Source: JABDKJ01 sp964609215
GTDB lineage: Bacteria; Bacteroidota; Bacteroidia; Flavobacteriales_D; JABDKJ01
Length of the DNA: 64,000 nucleotides
Assembly (NCBI GenBank): GCA_964609215.1
Contig: CAZSQZ010000003.1
Span: forward strand, 1-64,000
Direction of reading: 5' to 3'
Numbering within the stretch: position 1 is the first letter of the stretch; each line of letters begins with the position of its first letter. Below the pieces are notes generated by a model. That model had not been told where the DNA came from. It saw only the letters and a list, made by a program, of their open reading frames with translations, and made no database searches. Shown here in pieces: positions 25,953 through 34,901 of this stretch. A program made the translations under genes and the position numbers.

Positions 25953-27048
25953 TGATTAATTTTCCTTCAGAGATTTGAAAAATATCAAAGTCAATTCCTA
26001 TTGAATTGAAAATACTGAGCATACGTTCATCACTGGTATCCGTAATGAATATTTGACCAAACAAACCATCACTAACTAGTTTGATCAAGTTTCGCACCCT
26101 ATGATCATCCAGCTTATCAAAAATATCATCCAATAAAAGAACAGGAACAACTTCTTTTACATTCTTGATGTATTGAAATTGCGCAAGTCGCATAGATATC
26201 AGCAATGATTTTTGTTGCCCCTGCGAACCAAATTTTTTAATGGAATGCCCTTCTATTTTTAACAGCAAATCATCTTTATGTAAACCCACTGTGGAATAGG
26301 ATCGTCTCCTGTCATCTTGCTGACATGAAATCAATAAATCTTTAAAATCTCCCTGATTTAATTGTGATCTATATTCCAATGAAACCGATTCGGCTTGGGC
26401 GCTTATCTTCTTATAAAATTCCGCAAAGAGCGGTGTAAATTCTTTAACAAATTGACTTCTAGCCTCAAAAATATATTTTCCGAAGTCCACCATTTGCGCA
26501 TTCCAAAGGTCTAGCTGTTCCTGGTCAAAAGTCCTGTTTTCATGAAAGTATTTAAGTAAGTTATTTCTGTGATTGAGTACTTTATTATATTGAATTAAGT
26601 GCTCTAAATACTTTCTATCATATTGAGAAATTATTTTATCTATAAACTTTCTTCTTTCATCACTCCCACCCTTTACAAGTTCTACATCATTTGGGGTGAT
26701 TATAACACAAGGGTATTTTCCAATATGCTCAGATAGTTTATCGTAGGCTTTTTTATTTCTCTTGAAAACCTTGCTTTGCCCCTTTTTAACTGCGCAGAAA
26801 ACATGATCTTTACTATCTGCTATTTCAAAATCCCCTTCAACAACAAAAAAATCTTCTTCATGCCTGATATTCTGACTATCTGTAGCGTTAAAATGACTTT
26901 TGCAAAGAGATAAATAATGAATGGCGTCTAAGATGTTGGTTTTACCAGAACCATTTTGCCCCGTAAAACAGTTAATTCGGGCATTGAATTCGAACTCTGC
27001 TTGCTCATAATTCTTAAAATTTACCAGATTTAAACTGCTCAGTTTCAC
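25936..27048 (-). CDS. recF: DNA replication/repair protein RecF
   Basis: This 370-residue SMC-like ATPase works with RecO and RecR to load RecA at gapped DNA. It shows Walker A TGQNGSGKTNILDAIHYLSL (about 30-49), signature FGSQGQQKS, and Walker B VPVLLLDDIFDKLDDHR near residue 325. The short coiled-coil middle of the family is present. It is divergent from a TPR/ribH pair and is followed by the overlapping DUF721 gene, a usual Bacteroidota arrangement. It is not next to dnaA or dnaN here. Confidence 0.96.
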   Translation of the reverse strand: MKLSSLNLVNFKNYEQAEFEFNARINCFTGQNGSGKTNILDAIHYLSLCKSHFNATDSQNIRHEEDFFVVEGDFEIADSKDHVFCAVKKGQSKVFKRNKKAYDKLSEHIGKYPCVIITPNDVELVKGGSDERRKFIDKIISQYDRKYLEHLIQYNKVLNHRNNLLKYFHENRTFDQEQLDLWNAQMVDFGKYIFEARSQFVKEFTPLFAEFYKKISAQAESVSLEYRSQLNQGDFKDLLISCQQDDRRRSYSTVGLHKDDLLLKIEGHSIKKFGSQGQQKSLLISMRLAQFQYIKNVKEVVPVLLLDDIFDKLDDHRVRNLIKLVSDGLFGQIFITDTSDERMLSIFNSIGIDFDIFQISEGKLINESLV

Positions 27049-27148
27049 TCAAAATGTTTGATAACAAATTTAACATTATCTATTCGTTTACGTAATAAAT
27101 AGTCATTCTTGTAAAAAAAACTAATTTTGCACGAAATTTTCTAAGAGC

Positions 27149-27832
27149 ATGGCTAAAAAGAAAGATGAAACAATTGTTGATGTAGCACAAGCATACAACA
27201 AGACAGAGAGTTTTTTCAATGAAAATGGAAAGACGGTAACAATTGCTGTTTTAATAGGTCTATTTATAGGTTTAGGGATTTTTGCATTTAAGAAATTCTA
27301 TATGCAACCCAAGCATGAAGAAGCTGAAGCTCAAATATTCAAAGCAGAGCAATGGCTTATTCAGGGTAACGATACTTTAGCTCTTTATGGAGATGAAACT
27401 GGGTATTATGGGCTTTATGATATAGCAGACGAATATAGTAGTACACCAACTGCAGATAGAGCAAACTATTTAATAGGCACCTACCATCTACAAAACGAAG
27501 AGTTCGATGATGCTATAGAGTATCTTTCAAAAGCATCTTTTGATGATAATATTGCAGAAGCTATGCGTTTGGGAGCTATTGGAGATGCAATGGTTGAAAA
27601 TGGAGATCTTTCAGGTGGAATAAGTCAATATAGTAAAGCAATCAGTCATAGCGCTAACGAATTGACAGCTCCAATGTATTTGAAAAAGAAAGGTCTATGC
27701 TCAGAAAAAAATGGTGATTATAGCACTGCTCTAGCTGCATACAATGAAATTAGAGTAGAATACAACACTTCTACTGAGGGAAGAGATATTGCAAAATACA
27801 TTGCAAGAGTTGAAGCTCTCATGTCTAATTAG
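27149..27832 (+). CDS. inner-membrane-anchored TPR protein (YfgM-like)
   Basis: This 227-residue protein has a cytoplasmic N-terminus (about 1-31), one membrane helix (about 32-50, TVTIAVLIGLFIGLGIFAF) and a periplasmic TPR domain with helix pairs such as LIGTYHLQNEEFDDAIEYLS and CSEKNGDYSTALAAYNEI. The arrangement resembles YfgM, which accompanies the Sec translocon and periplasmic chaperones. That link is by shape only. It sits two bases upstream of ribH. A -7-like box TAATTTTG lies at 27122-27129. Confidence 0.82.
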   Translation: MAKKKDETIVDVAQAYNKTESFFNENGKTVTIAVLIGLFIGLGIFAFKKFYMQPKHEEAEAQIFKAEQWLIQGNDTLALYGDETGYYGLYDIADEYSSTPTADRANYLIGTYHLQNEEFDDAIEYLSKASFDDNIAEAMRLGAIGDAMVENGDLSGGISQYSKAISHSANELTAPMYLKKKGLCSEKNGDYSTALAAYNEIRVEYNTSTEGRDIAKYIARVEALMSN

Positions 27833-27834
27833 GC

Positions 27835-28350
27835 ATGTCCACAAAAGACCGACAATCTATTTCTTTTGATTCTTCTAGAATCGCAGATATTCATAAACTT
27901 AAGGTAGGAATAGTTTCTGCTAATTGGAACAAAGATATTACCGATGGACTTCTAGCTGGTGCCAAACAAGAACTCTTAAACTCTGGCATTCAAGAAGAGA
28001 ATATTATTATTCATCATGTTCCTGGTAGCTATGAATTGCCTTTAGGAGCTCAATTTGTTTTGGAATATACAGGAGTTGCAGGAGTAATCTGTCTGGGTTC
28101 CGTGATTAGAGGTGAAACTGCACATTTCGATTTTGTATGTCAGGCATGCAGCATAGGCATAAAGGATGTTGCTTTGAAATACAATTCTCCGGTTATGTTT
28201 GGTGTATTGACAGATGATAATAAAGAGCAATCTATTGCCCGTTCAGGCGGAAAACTAGGAAATAAAGGCAGCGAAGCGGCAATAGCTATTTTAGAAATGC
28301 TCGCCTTAAAGCAAGACCTGAATAAACCTAAAGGAAAGGTTGGGTTCTAG
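27835..28350 (+). CDS. ribH: 6,7-dimethyl-8-ribityllumazine synthase
   Basis: This 171-residue enzyme performs the next-to-last step of riboflavin synthesis, joining 5-amino-6-ribitylaminouracil and 3,4-dihydroxybutanone phosphate. Substrate-site motifs are present: SANWNKDITDGLLAGA, HVPGSYELPLGAQF and GSVIRGETAHFDFVC with the catalytic His, then GVLTDDNKEQ. It has a somewhat longer N-terminus than the family core (about 155). It follows the TPR gene by two bases. It overlaps the stop of the convergent DUF4328 gene. No FMN riboswitch is seen. Confidence 0.97.
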   Translation: MSTKDRQSISFDSSRIADIHKLKVGIVSANWNKDITDGLLAGAKQELLNSGIQEENIIIHHVPGSYELPLGAQFVLEYTGVAGVICLGSVIRGETAHFDFVCQACSIGIKDVALKYNSPVMFGVLTDDNKEQSIARSGGKLGNKGSEAAIAILEMLALKQDLNKPKGKVGF

Positions 28351-29108
28351 TCTTGAACCAAATGGTCTATAATATTGGTTGAGGCGCCTCTATTCTTTAA
28401 AAGCCTTTCATACTCAGAAAAATTTTTAGTGATTTTAACAGCAATAATTAGCCCTAAAATACCTGCAAGAGTTGTAAATACTGATAATATTGGAATCAGA
28501 TACATTCCCCATCCATAGGGCATATCCAATCCATAATTATACAAAACCCTTATTAGGCTGGCAATCACGTAATCAAGCCAAAAAAAGCTTAGAAAACAAA
28601 GCCACCATAAATTAATTTTAATTTCTTTTCCATTAAAGTGCTCTGAGGCCGTTCTCTTCAATTCGATTTCATTTATTATTTGATATGGCCTAAACCAAAA
28701 GACTATGGGTATGAACCAGGACCATAATGCTTGACCTATGGGGAACCGAACTTTTTCAACCTCGGAAAGGCTTTGATAGAGTTCTCTCAACCAAAGAGCG
28801 AAACGTCTAGAGGTCCTTAGGAAGGCTATAATTAATCCTATATACAAAAGAGAAGAAATAACTGAAAATATATCGTTAATAAATGAACTAAGAGACTGGC
28901 TTAAAAGTTCAGAAGCCCATAATATCCACTCGACAATATCAAGAACAAGAATGGCAATGATAAATCCAAGTAACAGCTTAAGATGAGCAATAACTGATAC
29001 TGCTCTTTCTTGATTTTCAATAACGTATCCTCGTGTTGATAATTCTTCTTCTATTTCTGTTTCTATTTCCGCGCCAAAATTTTCTCTGCTATTATCTACT
29101 ATCCCCAT
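28347..29108 (-). CDS. DUF4328 membrane protein (copy 2)
   Basis: This 253-residue multi-pass protein has about six hydrophobic stretches. The DUF4328 landmark LWSWFIPIVFWFRPYQIINE lies near residue 130, followed by a Trp-rich LWWLCFLSFFWLDY stretch. The N-terminal 40 residues are charged and soluble. It lies 30 bases after a shorter paralogue (29139-29819) on the same strand. Its stop overlaps the end of ribH. The function of DUF4328 proteins is not known. Confidence 0.75.
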   Translation of the reverse strand: MGIVDNSRENFGAEIETEIEEELSTRGYVIENQERAVSVIAHLKLLLGFIIAILVLDIVEWILWASELLSQSLSSFINDIFSVISSLLYIGLIIAFLRTSRRFALWLRELYQSLSEVEKVRFPIGQALWSWFIPIVFWFRPYQIINEIELKRTASEHFNGKEIKINLWWLCFLSFFWLDYVIASLIRVLYNYGLDMPYGWGMYLIPILSVFTTLAGILGLIIAVKITKNFSEYERLLKNRGASTNIIDHLVQD

Positions 29109-29138
29109 TGAGAATTTAAATCAAAAAATAAAATACCA

Positions 29139-29819
29139 TTACCATTCAATTAAGTGTTCAGAAATCTGATTTGATTTCATCTGTTCTTGATGAAATTCTT
29201 CTTCAAATTTGCCAATTCCTTTATAGATATAAATTGCTAAGAAAGCAGATGCAATTGCAAAAATTCTAGAGGCTATACTTACACCTATTGAACCTAAATA
29301 GATATCCAATCCAATAGGAAGGTAAAGAAACAGAATTGAAATACTTGTCATCGCGCTAGATAAAACAAACAATAGCCAGTATACCAATAGTGCATTAGGT
29401 ACTCTTACCTTTGATTCATCTTCTCTATACAACTGCTTCTTATTCCAAATCTCCACTATAATACTGTAGCATATAAACCACCAATAAATTGGAATAAACC
29501 ATCCCCAAATAGCCCAAGATGTATGCATCTCAGTTTTGGTTCTTAGTCCAAGATTAAAGTAAGCTCTATGGAACCAAATAATAAAAAAAATCTTTAATAA
29601 TAGCGAGATAAAACCTAGTACTAACATACCCATAATCGCAAAAGGAGAAGTTCTTCCTAAGGTCGTATAGGAGTTGAAAAAATTGGGTCCAGACCAGACT
29701 TGATAAAAATCATAAATTTCGTACGAAACGAATATCAAATTGAAGATACCATAGACAAAAAAAAGTATGAGCACAATTCTCAAACGCCCTTTATGGCTCT
29801 TGAGCGGAAAATCGTTCAT
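29139..29819 (-). CDS. DUF4328 membrane protein (copy 1)
   Basis: This 226-residue protein has about six membrane segments, carrying the same landmark as its neighbour: WAIWGWFIPIYWWFICYSII near residue 120. Shared features with the 28347-29108 product (FIWFHRAYFNLGLRT before the landmark, VWNKKQL-like basic turn after it) point to an old tandem duplication. Its ATG overlaps the stop of the DUF4442 gene (ATGA at 29816-29819), so the two are coupled. Function unknown. Confidence 0.72.
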   Translation of the reverse strand: MNDFPLKSHKGRLRIVLILFFVYGIFNLIFVSYEIYDFYQVWSGPNFFNSYTTLGRTSPFAIMGMLVLGFISLLLKIFFIIWFHRAYFNLGLRTKTEMHTSWAIWGWFIPIYWWFICYSIIVEIWNKKQLYREDESKVRVPNALLVYWLLFVLSSAMTSISILFLYLPIGLDIYLGSIGVSIASRIFAIASAFLAIYIYKGIGKFEEEFHQEQMKSNQISEHLIEW

Positions 29820-30331
29820 GACTTTCTAACCTTCGCCCAATCTTTAATCTGCCATTCTACCTTGGCTTCCGCTAATAGTTCATCATTTGCGTCCTGAATT
29901 TTAACGAGGCAAGTATGAAAGACCACACCTTCTGAGTCTAGTTTAGTTTTAATCAAAGACTCGTAGTCACTTTCCGATAATTCATAAGTTGCAATAGCAT
30001 CTGTTCTCCCCTGTTTATGATATTCCACATTTATTGACTTCATAATCAATCTATACTTTGACCCTATTCTTTTCATCAACCAGACGCCAGAACAATACTC
30101 ACCTACCGTCATTAATGCCGCAGCATGAAGACCTTTCAGATGGTTTAAATTCTTTTTCTTGTAGGGAAGTTTGGCAACCACGCGTTCATTAGAAACTTCT
30201 TTTACACCAATTCCATGAGGTTTATTGAATGGAATGGCTCGTGCCATAATAAAATTCATTTTCCGAAGTCCCGAAGTACCTTTGGAAGCTGCCTCTAAAA
30301 GACCATCTAATCTTGCATGCCCCTTAGCCAT
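29816..30331 (-). CDS. DUF4442 hotdog-fold (thioesterase-like) protein
   Basis: This 171-residue protein has the hotdog pattern: a central helix NHLKGLHAAALMTVGEYCSG packed by strands (RLIMKSINVEYHKQGRTDAI and a C-terminal VVFHTCLVKIQDAN). DUF4442 members resemble acyl-CoA thioesterases of the PaaI type, but no substrate is assigned. It overlaps the upstream pyrophosphohydrolase gene by 8 bases and the downstream DUF4328 gene by 4, so four genes from 30737 to 28347 form one leftward operon. Confidence 0.78.
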   Translation of the reverse strand: MAKGHARLDGLLEAASKGTSGLRKMNFIMARAIPFNKPHGIGVKEVSNERVVAKLPYKKKNLNHLKGLHAAALMTVGEYCSGVWLMKRIGSKYRLIMKSINVEYHKQGRTDAIATYELSESDYESLIKTKLDSEGVVFHTCLVKIQDANDELLAEAKVEWQIKDWAKVRKS

Positions 30332-30737
30332 TCAGAATAGAAGCTATATCTGGTTTAAAATACAAATCGCTCTTCATTACTTTTCCATCTTCTCTATAGA
30401 TAGGCTCTCCATTACTATCCAATTTACTCATATTACTTCTTTGAATTTCATCAAAGACATCGTGCATCTTGTCTTGTAAACCATGTCTTAACATTGTTCC
30501 ACACAAAATATAAAGCATATCTCCTAGCGCATCTGCAACCTCTACTAAATCTCCATTCTCAGCCGCTTCCAGATATTCTTCATTTTCCTCTTTCATTAAA
30601 TTAAAACGAAGTTCTACTTCACTTTTCTTGAGGTCTACCGTTGGAGAATAATTATTTCCGATCTTAAATGCATCATGAAATTTGGCCACCGCATTTGTGT
30701 AGTGCTCTAATTGCTTTTCTTTTTCCAGTAATTCCAT
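30324..30737 (-). CDS. MazG-like / PRA-PH fold NTP pyrophosphohydrolase
   Basis: This is a 137-residue all-alpha NTP pyrophosphatase. The metal-binding glutamates are in MKEENEEYLEAAENGD and the second acidic helix is LVEVADALGDMLYILCG. The C-terminal RSNMSKLDSNGEPIYREDGK is typical of the phage- and bacterium-type phosphoribosyl-ATP pyrophosphohydrolase-like group, distinct from HisE. It probably removes pyrophosphate from non-canonical or excess nucleotides. It is the first gene of the four-gene leftward unit. Confidence 0.82.
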   Translation of the reverse strand: MELLEKEKQLEHYTNAVAKFHDAFKIGNNYSPTVDLKKSEVELRFNLMKEENEEYLEAAENGDLVEVADALGDMLYILCGTMLRHGLQDKMHDVFDEIQRSNMSKLDSNGEPIYREDGKVMKSDLYFKPDIASILNG

Positions 30738-30935
30738 GTTTTGAATATAGATTTAAAAGGATTTTCAGCCTTGAGAAAAGAGAAAATAAAATGCTAAGTT
30801 TTTCACAAACTGCATGCTAATCATTAACAAAATTTAACTACAAAAAAGTTATATAAAATGAGATTTTTGTAGCTAATATCTCCTATTAATACGTTAGTAA
30901 TGTGTGGAGAGTATTTTAAGATTAAATAACATCTA

Positions 30936-31988
30936 ATGAACGAGGAAAATCAAGAGGTAATTAACAGCACAGCTCCAAGCCCTGTGAATAGCAGTAGCAA
31001 TGTTGATATCAGAGCATTAAATGAGAGGATAGAAAAGGAAAGTGCTTTTGTAAAGTTGTTGAATTTGGAAATGGAAAAAGTAATTATCGGCCAAAAGGAC
31101 ATGGTGGATAAATTGCTTATTGCACTTTTAGCAAATGGGCACATACTTCTTGAAGGTGTTCCTGGACTTGCAAAAACACTCGCAATTACTGCTCTTTCTA
31201 AATGCATTAATGTTGATTTCAGTAGAATTCAATTTACTCCTGACCTCCTTCCAGCGGATGTAGTGGGAACACAGATTTACAACCAAAAGAATCAGGAGTT
31301 TACCGTAAAAAAAGGACCTATCTTCTCCAATTTCATTCTTGCAGATGAAATTAACAGAGCTCCAGCAAAAGTGCAAAGTGCTTTGTTAGAAGCCATGCAG
31401 GAAAGGCAAGTTACTATCGGTTCTGAATCTTTCAAATTACCTGAACCTTTCTTGGTTTTAGCAACTCAGAATCCTATTGAACAAGAAGGAACATATCCTC
31501 TGCCTGAGGCGCAAGTGGACCGTTTTATGATGAAAGTGGTCATCTCCTATCCTAAAAAAGATGAAGAAAAGCTCATTATTAGAAATAATGTTTCATCAAA
31601 AAAATACCCTGAACCAAACAAGGTATTAGAGCCTCAAGATATCGTAAGTGCAAGAAAAGTGGTTCGCGATGTTTATATGGACGAAAAGATTGAACAGTAT
31701 ATAATCGATTTAGTATTTGCAACAAGGTCTCCAAGAGATTATGGAATAGGGAAATTAGAAGACCTAATTGGTTTTGGAGGTTCTCCTAGAGCGAGTATTT
31801 CAATGGCTCTTGCTGCTAAAGCTTATGCATTCACCAGAGGAAGAGGTTTTGTCATTCCAGAAGACGTTAGAGCCATTGCTCATGATATCTTGAGACATAG
31901 AGTCGGATTGACATATGAAGCTGAAGCTGAGAATATCAGTATTGAAGAAATTATCAATGAAATAATCAATCAGGTGGAAGTGCCTTAG
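30936..31988 (+). CDS. MoxR-family AAA+ ATPase
   Basis: This is a 350-residue MoxR AAA+ protein. It shows Walker A GVPGLAKTLAI (about 70), Walker B ILADEINRAPAKVQSALLEA, sensor 1 LATQNPIEQEGTYPLPEAQ and the arginine finger region DRFMMKV. MoxR ATPases act with VWA-domain partners, as chaperone-like machines for complex assembly. It is the first gene of the Bat operon (eight genes to 39388), directly before DUF58 and the VWA genes. A 198-base upstream region separates it from the divergent pyrophosphohydrolase. Confidence 0.95.
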   Translation: MNEENQEVINSTAPSPVNSSSNVDIRALNERIEKESAFVKLLNLEMEKVIIGQKDMVDKLLIALLANGHILLEGVPGLAKTLAITALSKCINVDFSRIQFTPDLLPADVVGTQIYNQKNQEFTVKKGPIFSNFILADEINRAPAKVQSALLEAMQERQVTIGSESFKLPEPFLVLATQNPIEQEGTYPLPEAQVDRFMMKVVISYPKKDEEKLIIRNNVSSKKYPEPNKVLEPQDIVSARKVVRDVYMDEKIEQYIIDLVFATRSPRDYGIGKLEDLIGFGGSPRASISMALAAKAYAFTRGRGFVIPEDVRAIAHDILRHRVGLTYEAEAENISIEEIINEIINQVEVP

Positions 31989-31991
31989 TGA

Positions 31992-32870
31992 ATGGCTGAA
32001 GAGGGAACAAATACCAAGGAGCTTTTAAAAAAGGTGAGAAGGATTGAGCTGAAGACAAAAGGTTTATCCAATCAAATTTTTTCTGGTGAATATCATTCTG
32101 CATTTAAAGGAAGAGGAATGGCCTTTAGTGAGGTAAGAGAATATTTACCTGGAGATGAAATCAGAACTATCGATTGGAATGTCACCGCTAGGCTTAACCA
32201 ACCTTACGTCAAGATTTTTGAAGAAGAAAGGGAACTTACAGTTGTGCTTGTAGTTGACCTTAGTGCATCAGATAGTTTTGGAACAAACCTTCAACTCAAA
32301 AAAGATCTAATCACTGAAATCTGTGCGGTACTCTCTTTTTCCGCTATTCAAAACAATGATAAAATTGGTGTAATCTTTTTTTCTGATAAGGTAGAAAAGT
32401 TCATTCCTCCGAAAAAAGGAAAATCTCATATTCTAAGAATTATTAGAGAGTTATTGGAGTTTAAACCTGAATCAAAACAAACGGATATTTCAGTAGCGTT
32501 AAGCTATTTGAACAATGTAATTAAGAAAAGAAGTATCACTTTTATTCTTTCCGATTTTATTGATGATAATTTCTCAGATGCTTTGAAAATTGCAAATAAG
32601 AAACATGATATCGTTGCATTGCGCGTTTATGACAAAATAGAAGAAGAGCTTCCAAATGTCGGTTTGGTCCAATTTGAGGATTCTGAAAGCGGTTTAGTAA
32701 AATGGGTTAATACATCGAGTAAAAAAATTAGAACAAAGTACAAGTCTGATGCTCTTAAAAGAAAAGAGGATTTAAAAACATTATTTAAAAGAGCTGGAGT
32801 AGATTTTGTTCAACTTGCAACTGGCGAGCCCTACATTCAACCATTGATTAAATTATTCAAGAAGAGATAA
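31992..32870 (+). CDS. DUF58 domain protein
   Basis: This 292-residue protein carries the DUF58 landmark GDEIRTIDWNVTARLNQPYV (about 55-75) and a VWA-like fold with a metal-site D-L-S-A-S near residue 91. It is cytoplasmic, with no signal peptide or helix. DUF58 proteins are constant partners of MoxR ATPases. It starts three bases after the moxR stop. Confidence 0.92.
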   Translation: MAEEGTNTKELLKKVRRIELKTKGLSNQIFSGEYHSAFKGRGMAFSEVREYLPGDEIRTIDWNVTARLNQPYVKIFEEERELTVVLVVDLSASDSFGTNLQLKKDLITEICAVLSFSAIQNNDKIGVIFFSDKVEKFIPPKKGKSHILRIIRELLEFKPESKQTDISVALSYLNNVIKKRSITFILSDFIDDNFSDALKIANKKHDIVALRVYDKIEEELPNVGLVQFEDSESGLVKWVNTSSKKIRTKYKSDALKRKEDLKTLFKRAGVDFVQLATGEPYIQPLIKLFKKR

Positions 32871-32878
32871 ACAAACCA

Positions 32879-33835
32879 TTGATTAAGAGAGCATTAAATA
32901 TTTTAATACTTGTTTTATTTAGTTCTATTATTCAGAGCCAGAGTATTCATGTAGAAACGGAATTGGATACCAACTCCATATTAATTGGTGAACAAACCAA
33001 TATTACCTATCGTCTATTTTACAACAATGAGAATGACGTTATAGAGTTCCCTATTTTACAAGATACTTTACACAAGAATGTGGAAATTATTGAAGTCAGC
33101 CCAATTGACACCTCAAATTATGAAAGTCAGTTTAGGCAATCAATAAAAGTTGTTTTAACATCATTTGATTCAGGATACTATGCCATTAGACCCCTTGGCT
33201 TTAAGGTGAATGAGAAAATTTATGAATCGGAGCCTATGCTACTAGAGGTAAGAAATGTTCCATTAGACTCCGTTAATTTAGCAGAGCTTGAACTACAAGA
33301 CTTTAATGATATTAAAGATATCTACGAAGATCCATTTACACTTAAAGAATTTCTAAATGTCTATGGCTTAAAGATATTAATAGGTGGTGGAAGCATTGCT
33401 CTCATTACATTCTTATTCTGGCGTTACTTTAGTCGTAAGAAGGTTGAAGTAAAAGAACAACCTGTTTATGTTCCAAAAAAACCAGATTATGAAATTGCCC
33501 TAGAAAGACTTAATAGTATTGAGGAAGAAAAACTTTGGCAAAATGGAAAGCATAAAGCATTTCATTCAGAGGTTACTGAAACCGTTAGAACCTATTTAGA
33601 ATCTCGTTTTCGTGTTAATGCTATGGAACAGACTTCAGGAGAAATTATTAATCAAATGAAGTATGCTGACATTGATGTGGAGGCTCAAAGCGACTTAGTA
33701 AGAATGTTAAAGCTTGCAGATATGGTGAAATTTGCAAAGGAAGAACCAGGTGCACAGGAAAACGAGCTGACCATGCAATTGGCAAAGACCTTTATTGAAA
33801 ATTCTATTAGAAAAGAGGAAGTTATTGAACAATAG
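32879..33835 (+). CDS. BatD-like membrane protein (TTG start)
   Basis: This 318-residue protein starts with TTG; no ATG precedes the signal peptide (MIKRALNILILVLFSSIIQS). A beta-rich periplasmic domain (about 20-150) is followed by one membrane helix (about 165-183) and a cytoplasmic helical domain (about 215-310) that resembles the C-terminal part of BatD in this same operon. It appears to be a short BatD-type adaptor between DUF58 and the VWA proteins. The upstream gap is 8 bases. Confidence 0.75.
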   Translation: MIKRALNILILVLFSSIIQSQSIHVETELDTNSILIGEQTNITYRLFYNNENDVIEFPILQDTLHKNVEIIEVSPIDTSNYESQFRQSIKVVLTSFDSGYYAIRPLGFKVNEKIYESEPMLLEVRNVPLDSVNLAELELQDFNDIKDIYEDPFTLKEFLNVYGLKILIGGGSIALITFLFWRYFSRKKVEVKEQPVYVPKKPDYEIALERLNSIEEEKLWQNGKHKAFHSEVTETVRTYLESRFRVNAMEQTSGEIINQMKYADIDVEAQSDLVRMLKLADMVKFAKEEPGAQENELTMQLAKTFIENSIRKEEVIEQ

Positions 33836-34901
33836 AACAAGAGATATTATTTTTTATTCGGTGTTGAGCATTATTTGTATAGTGCTTCTCATCTTTTTCT
33901 ATAAGCGCCATACTTATGCAAATCCCGGTCTTTTTGCTTTTGGACTTATTATTCCATTACTAGCCGCATTTTATGTTTTTAGGAGTTCTCGCCTCTTTTC
34001 AAAAATGAAAATGTCTACTATTTCCACTCTGGAAAAAATAGACAATACTTGGATCAATATCCTACGCTATTTAACTCAGGCTTTTCGCTTTTTTGCGATT
34101 AGTTTTCTGGTTATTGCAATAGCAAGGCCCCAGTCTAGTAATTCCTGGAAAGATATTGTTACAGAAGGGATAGACATTGTTCTTGCCATAGATATTTCCT
34201 TCTCCATGTTAGCTAAGGATTTTGAACCCGACAGGTTGCAAGGTTCAAAAAATGTTGCATTAAACTTTATTCAAGACAGACCTAATGATAGAATTGGACT
34301 GGTCGTATACGAAGGAGAAGCATTCACTCAAGTTCCTTTGACAACAGATCACAGAGTTCTAAAAGATGTCTTCAGCACGGTACAACCTGGTCTATTAACA
34401 AGTGGAACAGCAATAGGAATGGGCTTGGCGACTGCGGTAAACAGACTCAAGGAAAGCGAAGCGAAAAGTAAAGTCATCATACTATTAACAGATGGTGTAA
34501 ATAACCAAGGCACCATCTCTCCTATTACTGCTGCTGAAATAGCCGCAGAATTTGGAGTAAGGGTTTATACGGTCGGAGTGGGTTCACAAGGCTCTGCTCT
34601 ATCTCCCGTCTCCTATGCTCCGAACGGAAGAGATTTTATATATAGAAGAGTTCCTGTAGAGATAGATGAAGAAACCCTAAAGGAAATTGCGGGACTTACA
34701 GATGGAAAATATTTTAGAGCCACTGATAATCAAGCTTTATCTGACGTTTATGAGGAAATTGATAAACTAGAAAAAACAAGGACTCAGGTTACGGAACATA
34801 GCAGTCGAACGGATTTATACTTTCCCTATGCACTGATTGCAGTTTGTTTTTTAGGCTTTGAATTTTTGATAAGAACTTTAGTTTTAAGAACAACTCCTTA
34901 A
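33825..34901 (+). CDS. batA: VWA-domain membrane protein BatA
   Basis: Residues about 10-30 and 36-54 are membrane helices, followed by a periplasmic VWA domain and a C-terminal helix. The metal-ion site is complete: DISFS (in LAIDISFSML), the threonine in TSGTAIGMGL and the aspartate in LLTDGVNNQG. The frame is open upstream to a TTG at 33795, but the TTG at 33825, placed five bases after GAGGAAG, gives a natural 358-residue start and a short overlap with the preceding stop. No ATG is available. BatA-type proteins support oxidative-stress tolerance and envelope integrity in Bacteroidota. Confidence 0.88.
   Translation: MNNRTRDIIFYSVLSIICIVLLIFFYKRHTYANPGLFAFGLIIPLLAAFYVFRSSRLFSKMKMSTISTLEKIDNTWINILRYLTQAFRFFAISFLVIAIARPQSSNSWKDIVTEGIDIVLAIDISFSMLAKDFEPDRLQGSKNVALNFIQDRPNDRIGLVVYEGEAFTQVPLTTDHRVLKDVFSTVQPGLLTSGTAIGMGLATAVNRLKESEAKSKVIILLTDGVNNQGTISPITAAEIAAEFGVRVYTVGVGSQGSALSPVSYAPNGRDFIYRRVPVEIDEETLKEIAGLTDGKYFRATDNQALSDVYEEIDKLEKTRTQVTEHSSRTDLYFPYALIAVCFLGFEFLIRTLVLRTTP

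Noticed and set aside
27700..27840. FMN riboswitch upstream of ribH
   Set aside because: Only two bases separate ribH from the coding sequence before it, and no RFN-like conserved blocks are visible upstream of that pair.
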